In this document: positions 16,118 through 23,978 of the stretch, piece by piece
Numbering within the stretch: position 1 is the first letter of the stretch
Layout of the letters: the number at the start of each line of letters is the position of its first letter
From: Streptomyces sp. ALI-76-A
GTDB taxonomy: Bacteria > Actinomycetota > Actinomycetes > Streptomycetales > Streptomycetaceae
Direction of reading: 5' to 3'
DNA length: 64,000 nucleotides
Assembly (NCBI RefSeq): GCF_030287445.1
Contig: NZ_JASVWB010000002.1
Span: 2,046,001-2,110,000, forward strand
Notes under the pieces: model-generated
Database searches by the model: none
What the model was told of the DNA's origin: nothing
The model's input: the letters and a program-made list of their open reading frames with translations, nothing else
Made by a program: the position numbers and the translations under genes

Positions 16118-17332
16118 TCAGGGCGTGCGGTCCGGCAGCAGGCCGCTGAGCAGGAACGCGACGCTCCGCTCGGTCTCCGTCCAGGCCCGGGTGTCGAGTT
16201 CGACGGACTGGACCAGGGCGCACTCGACCCGGTAGCCGTGCTCGGTCAGGTCGCGGCCGACGCGTTCGGCCGCGTCCCGGGTCGCCGCGTGCGTGACGAT
16301 GCGCTGCGGGCGGCGGTCGGCCACGGCCGAGACCACGGCGGCTCCCCCGCCGCCGACGCGGACGACGTCCGGTTCGGGAAGGTTCTCCAGGATGTGCGGG
16401 GCGGTGCCGCCCACGATCTGCATCTGGACCTCGAAGGCGCGTGCGGCGGCCTCCGTGCGGGCGCACGCGGCGAGGTCCCGGTCGACGGCGATGACGGCGG
16501 CGCCGGCGCGCGCGGCCTCCACGGCGAAGGCGCCGCTGCCGCAGCCGATGTCCCACACCAGGTCACCGACGCGCGGGCCGAGCCGGGCCAGTTGGGCGGC
16601 GCGCAGCAGTTCCGCCTCGCCCTCGCCGAGGTCGCCGCCGTACGCCTCGGCGGGCAGCGCCCAGCCGCGCGGGCCGGTGGCCGGCTCGCGTCCGGCGAAC
16701 CAGCCGCCCTCGCCGTTGCCGACCGGGCCGGCCGGGCCGATGACGATGACGACGTTGGGGTCGCGCCAGGTGTGGTCGGCGGCCTTGTCGGAGGTGACGA
16801 CGGTGACCTGTTCGTGGTCGGTGCCGAGTTCCTCGCAGATGACGAAGGTGCGGTGCACGCCCTCCAGGAGCAGTCCGAGTTCCGCGGGGCCGGCGCCGGG
16901 CGAGGTGAGGACGGCGACCTTGGTGTGGGCCCGGCATACGTTCACCGCGCGTCGCAGGGTGCGCCGGTGTGCGACGACCACCTGTGCGTCGTCCCAGGGC
17001 ATTCCCGCGCGGGCGAAGGCGGCGGCGACGGAGGAGACCGCGGGCACGACCTCGACCTCCAGGCCGAACTCGGGCGCGCGCAGCGTGCGGACGACACCGA
17101 AGAACCCGGGGTCGCCGTCGGCGAGCACGACCGCGGTGCCGCGGTGGCCGGCGACGCGGCGGGCGGCGAGGGCGACGCTGCCGAGGCGGATGCGCTCGGC
17201 GCCGGGGGGCACCTCGGGGAGCGCCAGGTGATGGGCGGCCCCGGCCACCAGCGTGGCGGCGCTCAGGGCGGAGTGTGCCGCGGCGGTCAGCGGCGAGCCG
17301 TCCCAGCCGATCACCGTGACCCGGTCGGCCAT
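16118..17332 (-). CDS. cobL: Precorrin-6Y C5,15-methyltransferase (decarboxylating), CobL
   Basis: Bifunctional corrin-ring enzyme of 404 residues that methylates C5 and C15 and decarboxylates the C12 acetate. Residues 1-210 form the CbiE-like methylase (VTVIGWDGSPL, VLADGDPGFFGVVRTL, VEVVPAVSSVAAAFARAG). From about 240 the CbiT-like half has a classical SAM-binding site, DLVWDIGCGSGAFAVEAARAG, then VGGTAPHILENLPEPDVVRVGGGG. The length equals a full CobL. ATG at 17332. Downstream on the same strand lie the BluB-CobT and CysG-like genes, so the whole block serves corrinoid synthesis, though the 370-base gap suggests separate promoters. Confidence 0.92.
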   Translation of the reverse strand: MADRVTVIGWDGSPLTAAAHSALSAATLVAGAAHHLALPEVPPGAERIRLGSVALAARRVAGHRGTAVVLADGDPGFFGVVRTLRAPEFGLEVEVVPAVSSVAAAFARAGMPWDDAQVVVAHRRTLRRAVNVCRAHTKVAVLTSPGAGPAELGLLLEGVHRTFVICEELGTDHEQVTVVTSDKAADHTWRDPNVVIVIGPAGPVGNGEGGWFAGREPATGPRGWALPAEAYGGDLGEGEAELLRAAQLARLGPRVGDLVWDIGCGSGAFAVEAARAGAAVIAVDRDLAACARTEAAARAFEVQMQIVGGTAPHILENLPEPDVVRVGGGGAAVVSAVADRRPQRIVTHAATRDAAERVGRDLTEHGYRVECALVQSVELDTRAWTETERSVAFLLSGLLPDRTP

Positions 17333-17436
17333 CGCTCTCAGTCTCCAGGGGGTGTGCGCAGGGTGTCAGGGCAGCCGCCGAGGGCGGGCTCCGTGAGAGT
17401 ACCTGGTGGAGTGGGCCGAGTCGTGGGTCCCCTGGG

Positions 17437-18075
17437 TCAGTTCCAGTCGGGGAACGACGTGAAACCGCCGGTGTCGGCCAGTTGCCCGTCCGCGCCGTCG
17501 AGGTCCTCCGGGAGCAGGCTCCACACGATGAAGTCGGTGCGGACGTCGGCCCAGGTGCCGTCCTCGGTGCGGACGTGGGCTATGCAGGCGTTGCGCAGGA
17601 CGCCCTCGCTGATACAGCCGATCTTCTGGGCGACCTGCTGGGAGGCGGTGTTGTCGGCGGCCGTGCGCAGCTCGATGCGCTCGAACTTCTGGTCGCCGAG
17701 GAGCCATTGGGCGGTGGCGAGGGCCGCCTCGGAGGCGTAGCCCTCGCCTCGGGCCCAGGGGGCGATGACGTACGACAGCTCGGTGGACCGGATGTGCCAG
17801 TCGGTCCTGGTCAGCTGTACGACGCCGACCAGGCGCTGGGTGAGGAACTCGGTCACCGCGAAGTCGATGCCGCGGCCCGCCTCGCGTTCGGTGCGCGCGT
17901 GGCGGGTGATCCAGGTGCGCGCCGCGTCCTCGGTGAAGGGCTGGGGGACGTCGGTCCAGGCCGCGACCTGCTCGTCGTTCATCATCTCGGCCAGTGCGGG
18001 CACATCGTCCTCGTCGAGGGGGCGCAGCACCAACCGCTCCGTGCTGATGGAGATGTTGGGGAAGGTGCTCGTCAT
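17437..18075 (-). CDS. RimJ/RimL-type GNAT acetyltransferase
   Basis: A 212-residue GNAT protein that starts ISTERLVLRPLDEDDVPALAEMM, the typical opening of the RimJ/RimL N-alpha-acetyltransferase group. The coenzyme A region is APWARGEGYASEAALATAQWLL near residue 110 and the C-terminal signature is ELRTAADNTASQQVAQKIGCISEGVLRNA. This subgroup acetylates ribosomal protein N-termini, dipeptides or small molecules; the substrate cannot be told. It stands alone between cobL and the methionine importer. Confidence 0.85.
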   Translation of the reverse strand: MTSTFPNISISTERLVLRPLDEDDVPALAEMMNDEQVAAWTDVPQPFTEDAARTWITRHARTEREAGRGIDFAVTEFLTQRLVGVVQLTRTDWHIRSTELSYVIAPWARGEGYASEAALATAQWLLGDQKFERIELRTAADNTASQQVAQKIGCISEGVLRNACIAHVRTEDGTWADVRTDFIVWSLLPEDLDGADGQLADTGGFTSFPDWN

Positions 18076-18152
18076 GCGCCGCTCCGTAACCGTCGGGAAA
18101 CCTTCAGCCTGCTGAACTGCCCAGCATGCAGCATGCCGGCGCCCCGTCGCAC

Positions 18153-18189
18153 GACGGGGTCCACACCGAGTGAGGGTGCGGACCCCGTG
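18153..18189 (-). terminator. Terminator of the metNIQ operon
   Basis: ACGGGGTCC and GGACCCCGT, extended by CACC/GGTG past one mismatch, form a long stem 46 bases after the metQ stop. No T run, as is common in Streptomyces. Confidence 0.75.
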
Positions 18190-18234
18190 CGTGGCGATAC
18201 GCGGTATACGCGCCGCAGCCCTGACCGGCCTCGG

Positions 18235-19065
18235 TCAGAACGACGGGAGGACCGAGCCGTCGTAGGTGTCCTCGATGAACTTCCTGACCTCGGGGGAGGT
18301 GAGGAGTCCGGCGAGCTTCTTGACGCGCGGGTCGTCCTCGTTGCCCTCCTTCACGGCGAGGAAGTTGCCGTAGGGGTTGTTCTTCGCGGACTCCAGGACG
18401 AGGGCGTCCTGGGCGGGCTTGAGGTCGGACTCGATGGCGTAGTTGCCGTTGATGACGGCGGCGTCGACGTCGTCCAGGGAGCGCGGGGTCTGGGCCGCCT
18501 CAAGCTCCTTGAAGGTGAGCTTCTTGGGGTTCTTGACGATGTCGGCGGGGGTCGCCTCGTTCCCGACGCCGTCCTTGAGCGTGATGATCCCGTTGGCGTC
18601 CAGGAGCTTCAGTGCCCGCGCCTCGTTCACGCTGTCGTTCGGGACGGCGACGGTCGCACCGCTCTTGAGGTCGTCCGCGCTCTTGACCTTGCGGGAGTAG
18701 AGGCCGAGCGGCTCCAGGTGGACCGTGACGACGGGCGCGATGTGCGTGCCGTTCTTCTTGTTGAAGTCGTCGAGGTACGGCTGGTTCTGGAAGTAGTTGG
18801 CATTCACCGAACCGTCTTCGGTCGCCGTGTTCGGCGTGACGTAGTCCGTGAACTCCCTGACCTCCAGGTCGAGTCCCGCCTTCTTCGCCAGGTTGTCCTG
18901 CACGTACTTCAGGATCTCGGCGTGCGGCGTCGGGCTCGCGGCGACGACCAGCGGTCCGCTGGTGCCGGAGGAGGCGGAGTCGTTGTCCGAGCCGCAGGCG
19001 GTGAGCCCGAGGGTGAGGGCTCCGGCGGCGAGGACGGCGGTCGTGATCTTGGCAGTGTTACGCAC
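18235..19065 (-). CDS. metQ: MetQ methionine-binding lipoprotein
   Basis: Periplasm-side substrate-binding lipoprotein of the methionine ABC importer, 276 residues, NlpA family. It starts at the GTG at 19065 behind AGGAAAGG. The signal peptide has a hydrophobic core (TTAVLAAGALTLG) and the lipobox LTAC with the lipidated cysteine at residue 24. Family landmarks are SPTPHAEILKYVQ, GLDLEVREFTDYVTPN, SVNANYFQNQPYLDDFN and AVINGNYAIESDL. A longer frame up to 19323 overlaps metI and is rejected. It is the last gene of metN-metI-metQ, 80 bases after metI, and is followed by a strong hairpin. Confidence 0.95.
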   Translation of the reverse strand: MRNTAKITTAVLAAGALTLGLTACGSDNDSASSGTSGPLVVAASPTPHAEILKYVQDNLAKKAGLDLEVREFTDYVTPNTATEDGSVNANYFQNQPYLDDFNKKNGTHIAPVVTVHLEPLGLYSRKVKSADDLKSGATVAVPNDSVNEARALKLLDANGIITLKDGVGNEATPADIVKNPKKLTFKELEAAQTPRSLDDVDAAVINGNYAIESDLKPAQDALVLESAKNNPYGNFLAVKEGNEDDPRVKKLAGLLTSPEVRKFIEDTYDGSVLPSF

Positions 19066-19145
19066 GAAAAGTGCCTTTCCTGAGGGGTGCTGCGGCCCCG
19101 CGATGGGTGTGCGGGGAGATCTGGTGGGGTGTGGCGGTGAGGGCT

Positions 19146-19892
19146 TCAGGCGGCCTTGCCGACGTCGGCGACCGCCGGGTCCTGGTCCTTCCTCGGCTTC
19201 AGCAGGCGCAGCCTCGGCAGCGGGCCCGAGCTGCCGCCGCGCCGGTGCAGGGAGCGGGCCGCGTAGTCGCCGGCGAACTGGATGAGCGAGATGACGACGG
19301 CGAGGATCGCCACGGTGATCCACATCAGCTCGGTCTCGAACCGCTGGTAGCCGTAGCGGATGGCGATGTCGCCGAGGCCGCCGGCGCCGACCGTGCCGGC
19401 CATGGCGGAGTAGCCGATGAGTGCGACGATCGTGGTCGTGGTGCTGGAGATCAGCGACGGCAGGGACTCGGGGACGAGCACCTTGCGCACGATCGTCCAG
19501 GTGTTGCCGCCCATCGACTGCACGGCCTCGACGAGCCCGCCGTCCACTTCGCGGACCGCCGTCTCGACCAGGCGCGCGAAGAAGGGGATGGCGCCGATGG
19601 CGAGCGGCACGATGGCGGCCTCACGGCCGATGGTCGTGCCGGTGATCGAGCGCGTGAAGTCCATCAGCGCGACCATCAGGATGATGAAGGGCAGCGAGCG
19701 GGCGACGTTCACGACCTGCCCGATCACCTTGTTGGCGACGACGTTCTGGAGCAGTCCGCCGCGGTCGGTGAGGACGAGGAGGACGCCGAGCGGCAGCCCG
19801 CCGACGACGGCGATGAGCGTGGACCAGCCGACCATGTAGAGGGTGTCCCAACAGGCCTGGGACAGCAGGGGCTGCATCTCGGACCAGGTCAC
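19146..19892 (-). CDS. metI: MetI methionine ABC transporter permease
   Basis: Integral membrane permease of the methionine importer, 248 residues with about five transmembrane segments and the BPD_transp_1 fold. The EAA loop that docks on MetN is visible as VEAVQSMGGNTWTIVRKVLVPESLPSL. Other family landmarks are NVARSLPFIILMVALMDFTR and GYSAMAGTVGAGGLGDIAIRYGYQRF. It starts at a GTG that overlaps the metN stop in the four bases GTGA, so the two are translationally coupled. The C-terminal 30 residues are basic and probably cytoplasmic. Confidence 0.95.
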   Translation of the reverse strand: MTWSEMQPLLSQACWDTLYMVGWSTLIAVVGGLPLGVLLVLTDRGGLLQNVVANKVIGQVVNVARSLPFIILMVALMDFTRSITGTTIGREAAIVPLAIGAIPFFARLVETAVREVDGGLVEAVQSMGGNTWTIVRKVLVPESLPSLISSTTTTIVALIGYSAMAGTVGAGGLGDIAIRYGYQRFETELMWITVAILAVVISLIQFAGDYAARSLHRRGGSSGPLPRLRLLKPRKDQDPAVADVGKAA

Positions 19893-20932
19893 TTGGCACC
19901 TTCCTTCACCGGCTGGGGCTCCCGGCCCCCGGGTCCGACCACGTCGATCCGCAGGCCCTGTTCGCGCAGGAAGCCGATCGGCACGACGTTGTCCTCGTAG
20001 CGGCCGGGCAGTTCGATGCGCATGCGGCCGACCTGGAGGCCGCCGACGGTGTCGATGGCCGCGCCGAGGATCGATATGTCGATGTTGTAGGTGCGCGAGA
20101 GCTGGGAGATGACCGGGTGGGTCGCCGCCTCGCCCTGGAAGGTGATGTCGACGACGGTCCGGTCGGTGCCGGAGGCCTCGCCGCCCACCGGGAAGAGGGC
20201 GGAGGCGAGTTCGGAGCCCGGGGTGGCGAGCAGCTCGCTGACCGTGCCGGACTCGACGACGCGTCCCTGGTCCATGAGGGCGGCCGAGTCGCAGATCGAC
20301 TTCACGACGTCCATCTCGTGGGTGATGAGCAGGACGGTCAGCCCCAGTTGCCGGTTCAGGTCGCGCAGCAGCTGGAGGATGGAGCGGGTGGTCTCCGGGT
20401 CGAGGGCGCTGGTGGCCTCGTCGGAGAGCAGCACCTTGGGGTCGCCGGCCAGGGCGCGGGCGATGCCGACGCGCTGCTTCTGGCCGCCGGACAGCTGGGC
20501 CGGGTAGGCCCCGGCCTTGTCGGCGAGACCGACGAGGTCGAGCAGCTCCAGCGCCTTGCGGGAGCGCTCCTTGCCGGACGTCCCGAGGATCTCGAGCGGC
20601 AGCTCCACGTTGTCCTGGACGGTCCGCGAGGACAGCAGGTTGAAGTGCTGGAAGACCATGCCGATACGGCTGCGCGCCCGGCGCAGCTCCCTGCCCGCGC
20701 GCGGTCCGCGGCCCGCGAGGGCGGTGAGGTCCTGCCCGGCGACGGTGACCGTCCCGGCGGTGGGGCGCTCCAGCAGGTTGACGCAGCGGATGAGCGAGGA
20801 CTTGCCGGCGCCGGACTGGCCGATGACGCCGTACACCTCGCCTTCGCGGACGTGCAGGTCGACGCCGTCGAGGGCGGTGACCTCGCGGCCGCGGGATCGG
20901 TAGACCTTGGTGAGGCCCGATGTCGTGATCAC
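19889..20932 (-). CDS. metN: MetN methionine ABC transporter ATPase
   Basis: ATP-binding subunit of the methionine importer, about 347 residues. Walker A is GQSGAGKS (38-45), the Q loop follows in GMVFQHFNLL, the signature is LSGGQKQRVGIARAL, Walker B is VLLSDEATSALD and the switch His is in LLITHEMD. The C-terminal 90 residues carry the NIL regulatory domain (HPVISQLSRTYNIDISILGA), which binds methionine and inhibits transport in E. coli MetN. I chose the GTG at 20932 (protein VITTSGLTKVY) because the alignable protein begins there; another GTG at 20947 and an ATG at 20986 are possible and none has a strong ribosome site. It is first in metNIQ and lies behind a 236-base leader with a cysteine-rich upstream ORF. 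Confidence 0.94.
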   Translation of the reverse strand: MITTSGLTKVYRSRGREVTALDGVDLHVREGEVYGVIGQSGAGKSSLIRCVNLLERPTAGTVTVAGQDLTALAGRGPRAGRELRRARSRIGMVFQHFNLLSSRTVQDNVELPLEILGTSGKERSRKALELLDLVGLADKAGAYPAQLSGGQKQRVGIARALAGDPKVLLSDEATSALDPETTRSILQLLRDLNRQLGLTVLLITHEMDVVKSICDSAALMDQGRVVESGTVSELLATPGSELASALFPVGGEASGTDRTVVDITFQGEAATHPVISQLSRTYNIDISILGAAIDTVGGLQVGRMRIELPGRYEDNVVPIGFLREQGLRIDVVGPGGREPQPVKEGAK

Positions 20933-21168
20933 GTGGGTTTCCGTCACTGTCGGGTGCAGGGCGTGGGTGTGCCCTGGCGGGTGCATGCGGTCGGAACGCG
21001 GCACGGTTCTCGTGCGGTGGCGTGAGGAACCGGGGAGAACGTGTGCGCGATCGAGGTCCCCCGCGCCTCGGGCTGCGGGGGAGGCATCGGTCACCTACGC
21101 GTTACGGCGTGGGGACCTGCCGGACGGCTCGCTTCGGGGCGCGAGGCTCAGGGTGGTGCGAGGGCCCT
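20933..21168 (-). promoter_or_regulatory. Structured leader of metNIQ
   Basis: Between the upstream ORF and metN the minus-strand RNA can form several hairpins: TCCCCCGC/GCGGGGGA at 21057-21082, a CTCGC/GCGAG stem near 21131-21150, a CACGTTCTC/GAGAACCGTG pairing near 21001-21041, and CAGGGC/GCCCTG at 20958-20976. The alternatives are consistent with attenuation controlled by translation of the upstream peptide. I could not fit a known SAM riboswitch. Confidence 0.5.
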
Positions 21169-21255
21169 CTAGAAGGCGCACATTCGACACAGACAACGAG
21201 CACCGGGCGTCGGGGTCGCCTCGGTCGCAAGGGTGCGGCAGCTCGTGATGGTCAT
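21169..21255 (-). CDS. Cysteine-rich leader peptide upstream of metNIQ
   Basis: A 28-codon ORF, ATG at 21255 to TAG at 21169. The peptide is ordinary for 19 residues and then ends RCLCRMCAF, with three cysteines in the last eight positions plus one at residue 6. There is no Shine-Dalgarno, but TTTACT lies six bases upstream of the ATG, so it is probably leaderless. Short leaderless ORFs ending in cysteine tracts act as cysteine-responsive attenuators of sulfur genes in mycobacteria. Here it precedes the methionine importer by 236 bases of structured RNA. Its role is inferred from content and position. Confidence 0.55.
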   Translation of the reverse strand: MTITSCRTLATEATPTPGARCLCRMCAF

Positions 21256-21328
21256 GCGATCAGTAAACCAGACGGACGGTCCTTACCGACCGCCACTGTC
21301 CAGCATGCGGACAGCGGCGGACGCCCCG

Positions 21329-21979
21329 TCAGGCGCGTACGGAGATCTCCACTCCCCCGTCGGTGACCAGTGCGGACAGGGCCGACAGGTCACGTACGAC
21401 GAGGTCAGCGGTCAGTTCACGGGCCTGGTGGGTTGTGGTCAAGGCCACGGTGGTCATCCCGGCCGCGCGGCCGGCCTGGAGCCCGGCCGGGGCGTCCTCG
21501 AAGACCACGCAGCGGGCCGGGTCGACGCCGAGTTCGCGGGCGGCGAGCAGGTAGGGCTCGGGGTCGGGCTTGCCGCGGGTGATGTCGTCGGCGGCGATCA
21601 GTGTCTTGGGCAGGATGCCGACGGCGTCCAGGCGGGCCTCGGCCAGGCGCCGGGTGGCGGAGGTGACGACGGCCCAGCGGTCGGCGGGCAGCCCGTCGAG
21701 GAAGGACCGGGTGCCGGGCAGCAGGCGGACGCCGTCGTGGGGCACGTCCTCCACCTCCAGGTTCTCGATCCGCGCGACGGCCTCCGGCACGAGATGCGCG
21801 GGCAGCAGGTCGGCGGCTATCTCGGCGGCCGGCCGGCCGTGCAGTTCGACACGGGCGAACTCCTCGGCGGTGATCCCGTACTCCGTGGCCCACCGCGTCC
21901 AGCAGCGGTCCACCGAGGCGAGGGAGGAGACGAGGGTTCCGTCGTTGTCGAACAGGAGGGCTTGTGCGTGGATCTTCAT
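21329..21979 (-). CDS. HAD-superfamily phosphatase (beta-phosphoglucomutase/2-deoxyglucose-6-phosphatase type)
   Basis: Predicted haloacid-dehalogenase phosphatase of 216 residues. Motif I is LLFDNDGTLVSS near residue 9, where the usual DxDGT reads DNDGT, so the first Asp nucleophile and third-position Asp are kept. Motif II Ser/Thr is in WAVVTSA, and motifs III and IV are GKPDPEPYLLAA and VVFEDAPAGLQAGRAAGM. The helical cap between motifs I and II has the pattern of sugar-phosphate HADs. Close relatives act on sugar phosphates such as mannitol-1-phosphate or deoxyglucose-6-phosphate; the substrate here is unknown. No good ribosome site, but TAGGGT lies seven bases before the ATG, suggesting a leaderless mRNA. 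Divergent from the small membrane genes, with 69 bases between the starts. Confidence 0.85.
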   Translation of the reverse strand: MKIHAQALLFDNDGTLVSSLASVDRCWTRWATEYGITAEEFARVELHGRPAAEIAADLLPAHLVPEAVARIENLEVEDVPHDGVRLLPGTRSFLDGLPADRWAVVTSATRRLAEARLDAVGILPKTLIAADDITRGKPDPEPYLLAARELGVDPARCVVFEDAPAGLQAGRAAGMTTVALTTTHQARELTADLVVRDLSALSALVTDGGVEISVRA

Positions 21980-22048
21980 GCCGTCGACCCTACGGTGCAC
22001 CCCGGGGTCGGCCGCGCCGGGCCTTTTGGCCCGTAATAGGGTCGCGGC

Positions 22049-22408
22049 ATGCTTGCCGCCCTGACGCTCGTGACCGGCGTCGCCGCACTGCTGCTCGCCG
22101 CGTGGTGCGGCTGGGCCGCGTACCGCGATCAGCCGACCAAGGACTGGCACTTCATCGGGATGGCCGTGGTGTCGGTGCTGGCCCTCGTCCAGCTGGTGAC
22201 CGGGATCGTGCAACTGGCGCGGGGCGAGAAGCCGGAGCAGGGCACGACGATCTTCGTGGCGTATCTGCTGGGCGCGTTCGCGTGCGTCCCGGCGGCGGGG
22301 TTCATGTCGCTGGCCGAGCGGACACGGTGGGGTTCGGTGACGGCGGCCGCCGGTGCTGTGGTGCTGGCGGTCCTGGAGGTGCGTCTCTATGACATCTGGG
22401 GAGGCTGA
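22049..22408 (+). CDS. Small four-helix membrane protein
   Basis: A 119-residue protein that is almost entirely hydrophobic, with four predicted membrane spans (near residues 3-24, 35-57, 67-87 and 94-112) joined by short charged loops. No family motif that I recognise; such genes are common and conserved in Streptomyces. TAGGGT lies six bases before the ATG and there is no Shine-Dalgarno, so it is probably leaderless. It overlaps the next gene by 20 bases. Confidence 0.75.
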   Translation: MLAALTLVTGVAALLLAAWCGWAAYRDQPTKDWHFIGMAVVSVLALVQLVTGIVQLARGEKPEQGTTIFVAYLLGAFACVPAAGFMSLAERTRWGSVTAAAGAVVLAVLEVRLYDIWGG

Positions 22409-22838
22409 GGCGGCCGTGACCGGGGAGAAACCGGCCGGGACCCGGCTGATCAGCGGGCCGGGAACGCTGCTGGTGTGGCTGTACGGCGTGATGGTCGTCG
22501 GCGCGGTGTCGCGGTCGGCCTACCAGATCGCCACCGAGTTCGACCGGGCGCCGCTCGCGTACACGCTGTCCGCCGTCGCGGGTGTGGTGTACGGGTTCAT
22601 CACGTACTCGCTGGTGCGGGGCGGGGAGACGGCGCGCAGGGTCGCGCTGGTGTGCTGCGCGGCCGAACTCGCGGGGGTGCTGGCCGTCGGCACCTGGACG
22701 CTGGTCGAGCCGTCCGCCTTCCCGGACCAGACCGTGTGGTCGGACTACGGGATGGAGTACCTCTTCATCCCGGTGATCCTGCCGGTCTCGGCGCTGTACT
22801 GGCTGCGCAGGGGTGTGCGGCGTGCGGACGCCCCCTGA
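22389..22838 (+). CDS. Integral membrane protein, coupled to the preceding gene
   Basis: A 149-residue protein with a short acidic N-terminus and four predicted membrane helices (about residues 25-45, 58-78, 90-110 and 122-142), ending in a basic RRGVRRADAP tail. The ATG at 22389 lies inside the end of the upstream gene and overlaps it by 20 bases in another frame, which implies translational coupling. The two proteins are similar in size and topology and may form a complex, but no function is known. Confidence 0.75.
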   Translation: MTSGEAEAAVTGEKPAGTRLISGPGTLLVWLYGVMVVGAVSRSAYQIATEFDRAPLAYTLSAVAGVVYGFITYSLVRGGETARRVALVCCAAELAGVLAVGTWTLVEPSAFPDQTVWSDYGMEYLFIPVILPVSALYWLRRGVRRADAP

Positions 22839-22854
22839 GCGTCCGCACGAACGG

Positions 22855-23352
22855 TCAGGCGGTGGCCGCGTAGGCGCCGGCCGGCTTCTCCAGGACGATC
22901 ATCTCGACCCCGTCGTCGCCCTGGGCGGTGCCCACCGTGTGGTACCCCACCCGGCGGTACAGGCGCAGGTTGCCCTCGCTGCGGCGACCGGTGTGGAGGC
23001 GGAAGCTGGTGGCGCCGCGCTCCTCCGCCAGGGCCGATTCGGCCGCCCGGAGCAGGCGGGCGCCGATGCCGTGACCCTGGAGGCGCGGGTGGACGCAGAG
23101 TTTGCCGATGGCGGCCGAGCCGTCCTCGGTGATCCGGCCGCGGACCGAGCCGACCACCTCGTCTCCCAGCCGCGCCACGAAGACGCAGTCCGTGGCGACT
23201 TCTTCCCGGACGGAGTCCAGGGTCTGGACGAGCGGGTCGATGCGGTAGTTGCCGTACAGCGCCGCCTCACTCTGGAAGCACAGGTACTGGAGCCGGAAGA
23301 TCTGCTCCGCGTCCTGCCCGGTCGCTGCCGAGATGGTCACGCTCATGCCCAT
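22855..23352 (-). CDS. GNAT acetyltransferase
   Basis: A 165-residue single-domain GNAT. The coenzyme A motif is LCVHPRLQGHGIGARLLRAAE near residue 90 and the C-terminal signature is GNLRLYRRVGYHTVG. The start at 23352 is chosen over 23346 because GGGAGG lies nine bases upstream. It is transcribed away from the sigma factor gene region with a short gap, both on the minus strand. Substrate unknown. Confidence 0.85.
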   Translation of the reverse strand: MGMSVTISAATGQDAEQIFRLQYLCFQSEAALYGNYRIDPLVQTLDSVREEVATDCVFVARLGDEVVGSVRGRITEDGSAAIGKLCVHPRLQGHGIGARLLRAAESALAEERGATSFRLHTGRRSEGNLRLYRRVGYHTVGTAQGDDGVEMIVLEKPAGAYAATA

Positions 23353-23397
23353 GTGCGCACGCCTCCCGCTCACCTGATCGCCTGTTGTCCCTCACTC

Positions 23398-23904
23398 CTA
23401 TCCCCGCCGTCCGCGGGCCGCAACCTCCGGTGTCAGCAATCTCCGCAGACATCCCAGGCATCTGGAACGTTCCGGACCAAGGCTGCCCTGTGAGATACCC
23501 AACTCCCCCGCGATCTCGCGATAGGTGAGGTCTCTCGGCGACAGGAGCGCCCGCATCAGATCGGGACAGCGGCCGGGCAGGCGGCGCACCGCGTCGTGCA
23601 GGGCACGGCGGCGGGCGGCGGCGAGGGCGAGCTGTTCGGGGGTCCGGTCACCGTCGTCGGCCGGCTCCACGTCGTAGGGCCGCTCGCGGCGGGTCGTACG
23701 ACGGGTGCGTCGGGACTCGGAGCGGACGGCGCGGCGGAGCCAGCCGTGCGGGTCGCGCGGGGCGCCCTGGGCGTCGAGGTGCTCCAGGAGGCGGAGCCAG
23801 ACGGCCTGTTCCAGGTCACCGGGTTCCGTCCCGGTGGCGTGGGCCTCCGCGGAGGCCTCTGCGGTGAGCAGGGGGCGCAGGGTGGTGAGCAGGTCGTGCG
23901 TCAT
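23398..23904 (-). CDS. Sigma-70 family (ECF-like) RNA polymerase sigma factor
   Basis: A 168-residue sigma-like protein. Region 2 is represented by LEQAVWLRLLEHL through GWLRRAVRSESRRTRR near residues 31-70, and region 4 by LPGRCPDLMRALLSPRDLTYREIAGELGISQGSLG near 108-145, whose helix-turn-helix would contact the -35 element. The part between is short and rich in Arg and Asp. No anti-sigma gene is adjacent. The overall layout fits a minimal ECF sigma; a degenerate sigma-like regulator is possible because region 2 is weak. Confidence 0.8.
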   Translation of the reverse strand: MTHDLLTTLRPLLTAEASAEAHATGTEPGDLEQAVWLRLLEHLDAQGAPRDPHGWLRRAVRSESRRTRRTTRRERPYDVEPADDGDRTPEQLALAAARRRALHDAVRRLPGRCPDLMRALLSPRDLTYREIAGELGISQGSLGPERSRCLGCLRRLLTPEVAARGRRG

Positions 23905-23978
23905 ACGGACAGCGACGCCGCCGCCCGGGCGGCGGGTTGCCCGGGCGGCCGGATGTCACCCCGACCGGGGCCGGTGGG

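Noticed and set aside
20933..21270. SAM riboswitch upstream of metN
   Set aside because: No SAM-I, SAM-II or SAM-IV consensus could be fitted by eye; the cysteine-rich ORF and simple hairpins explain the leader better. A covariance-model scan would decide.
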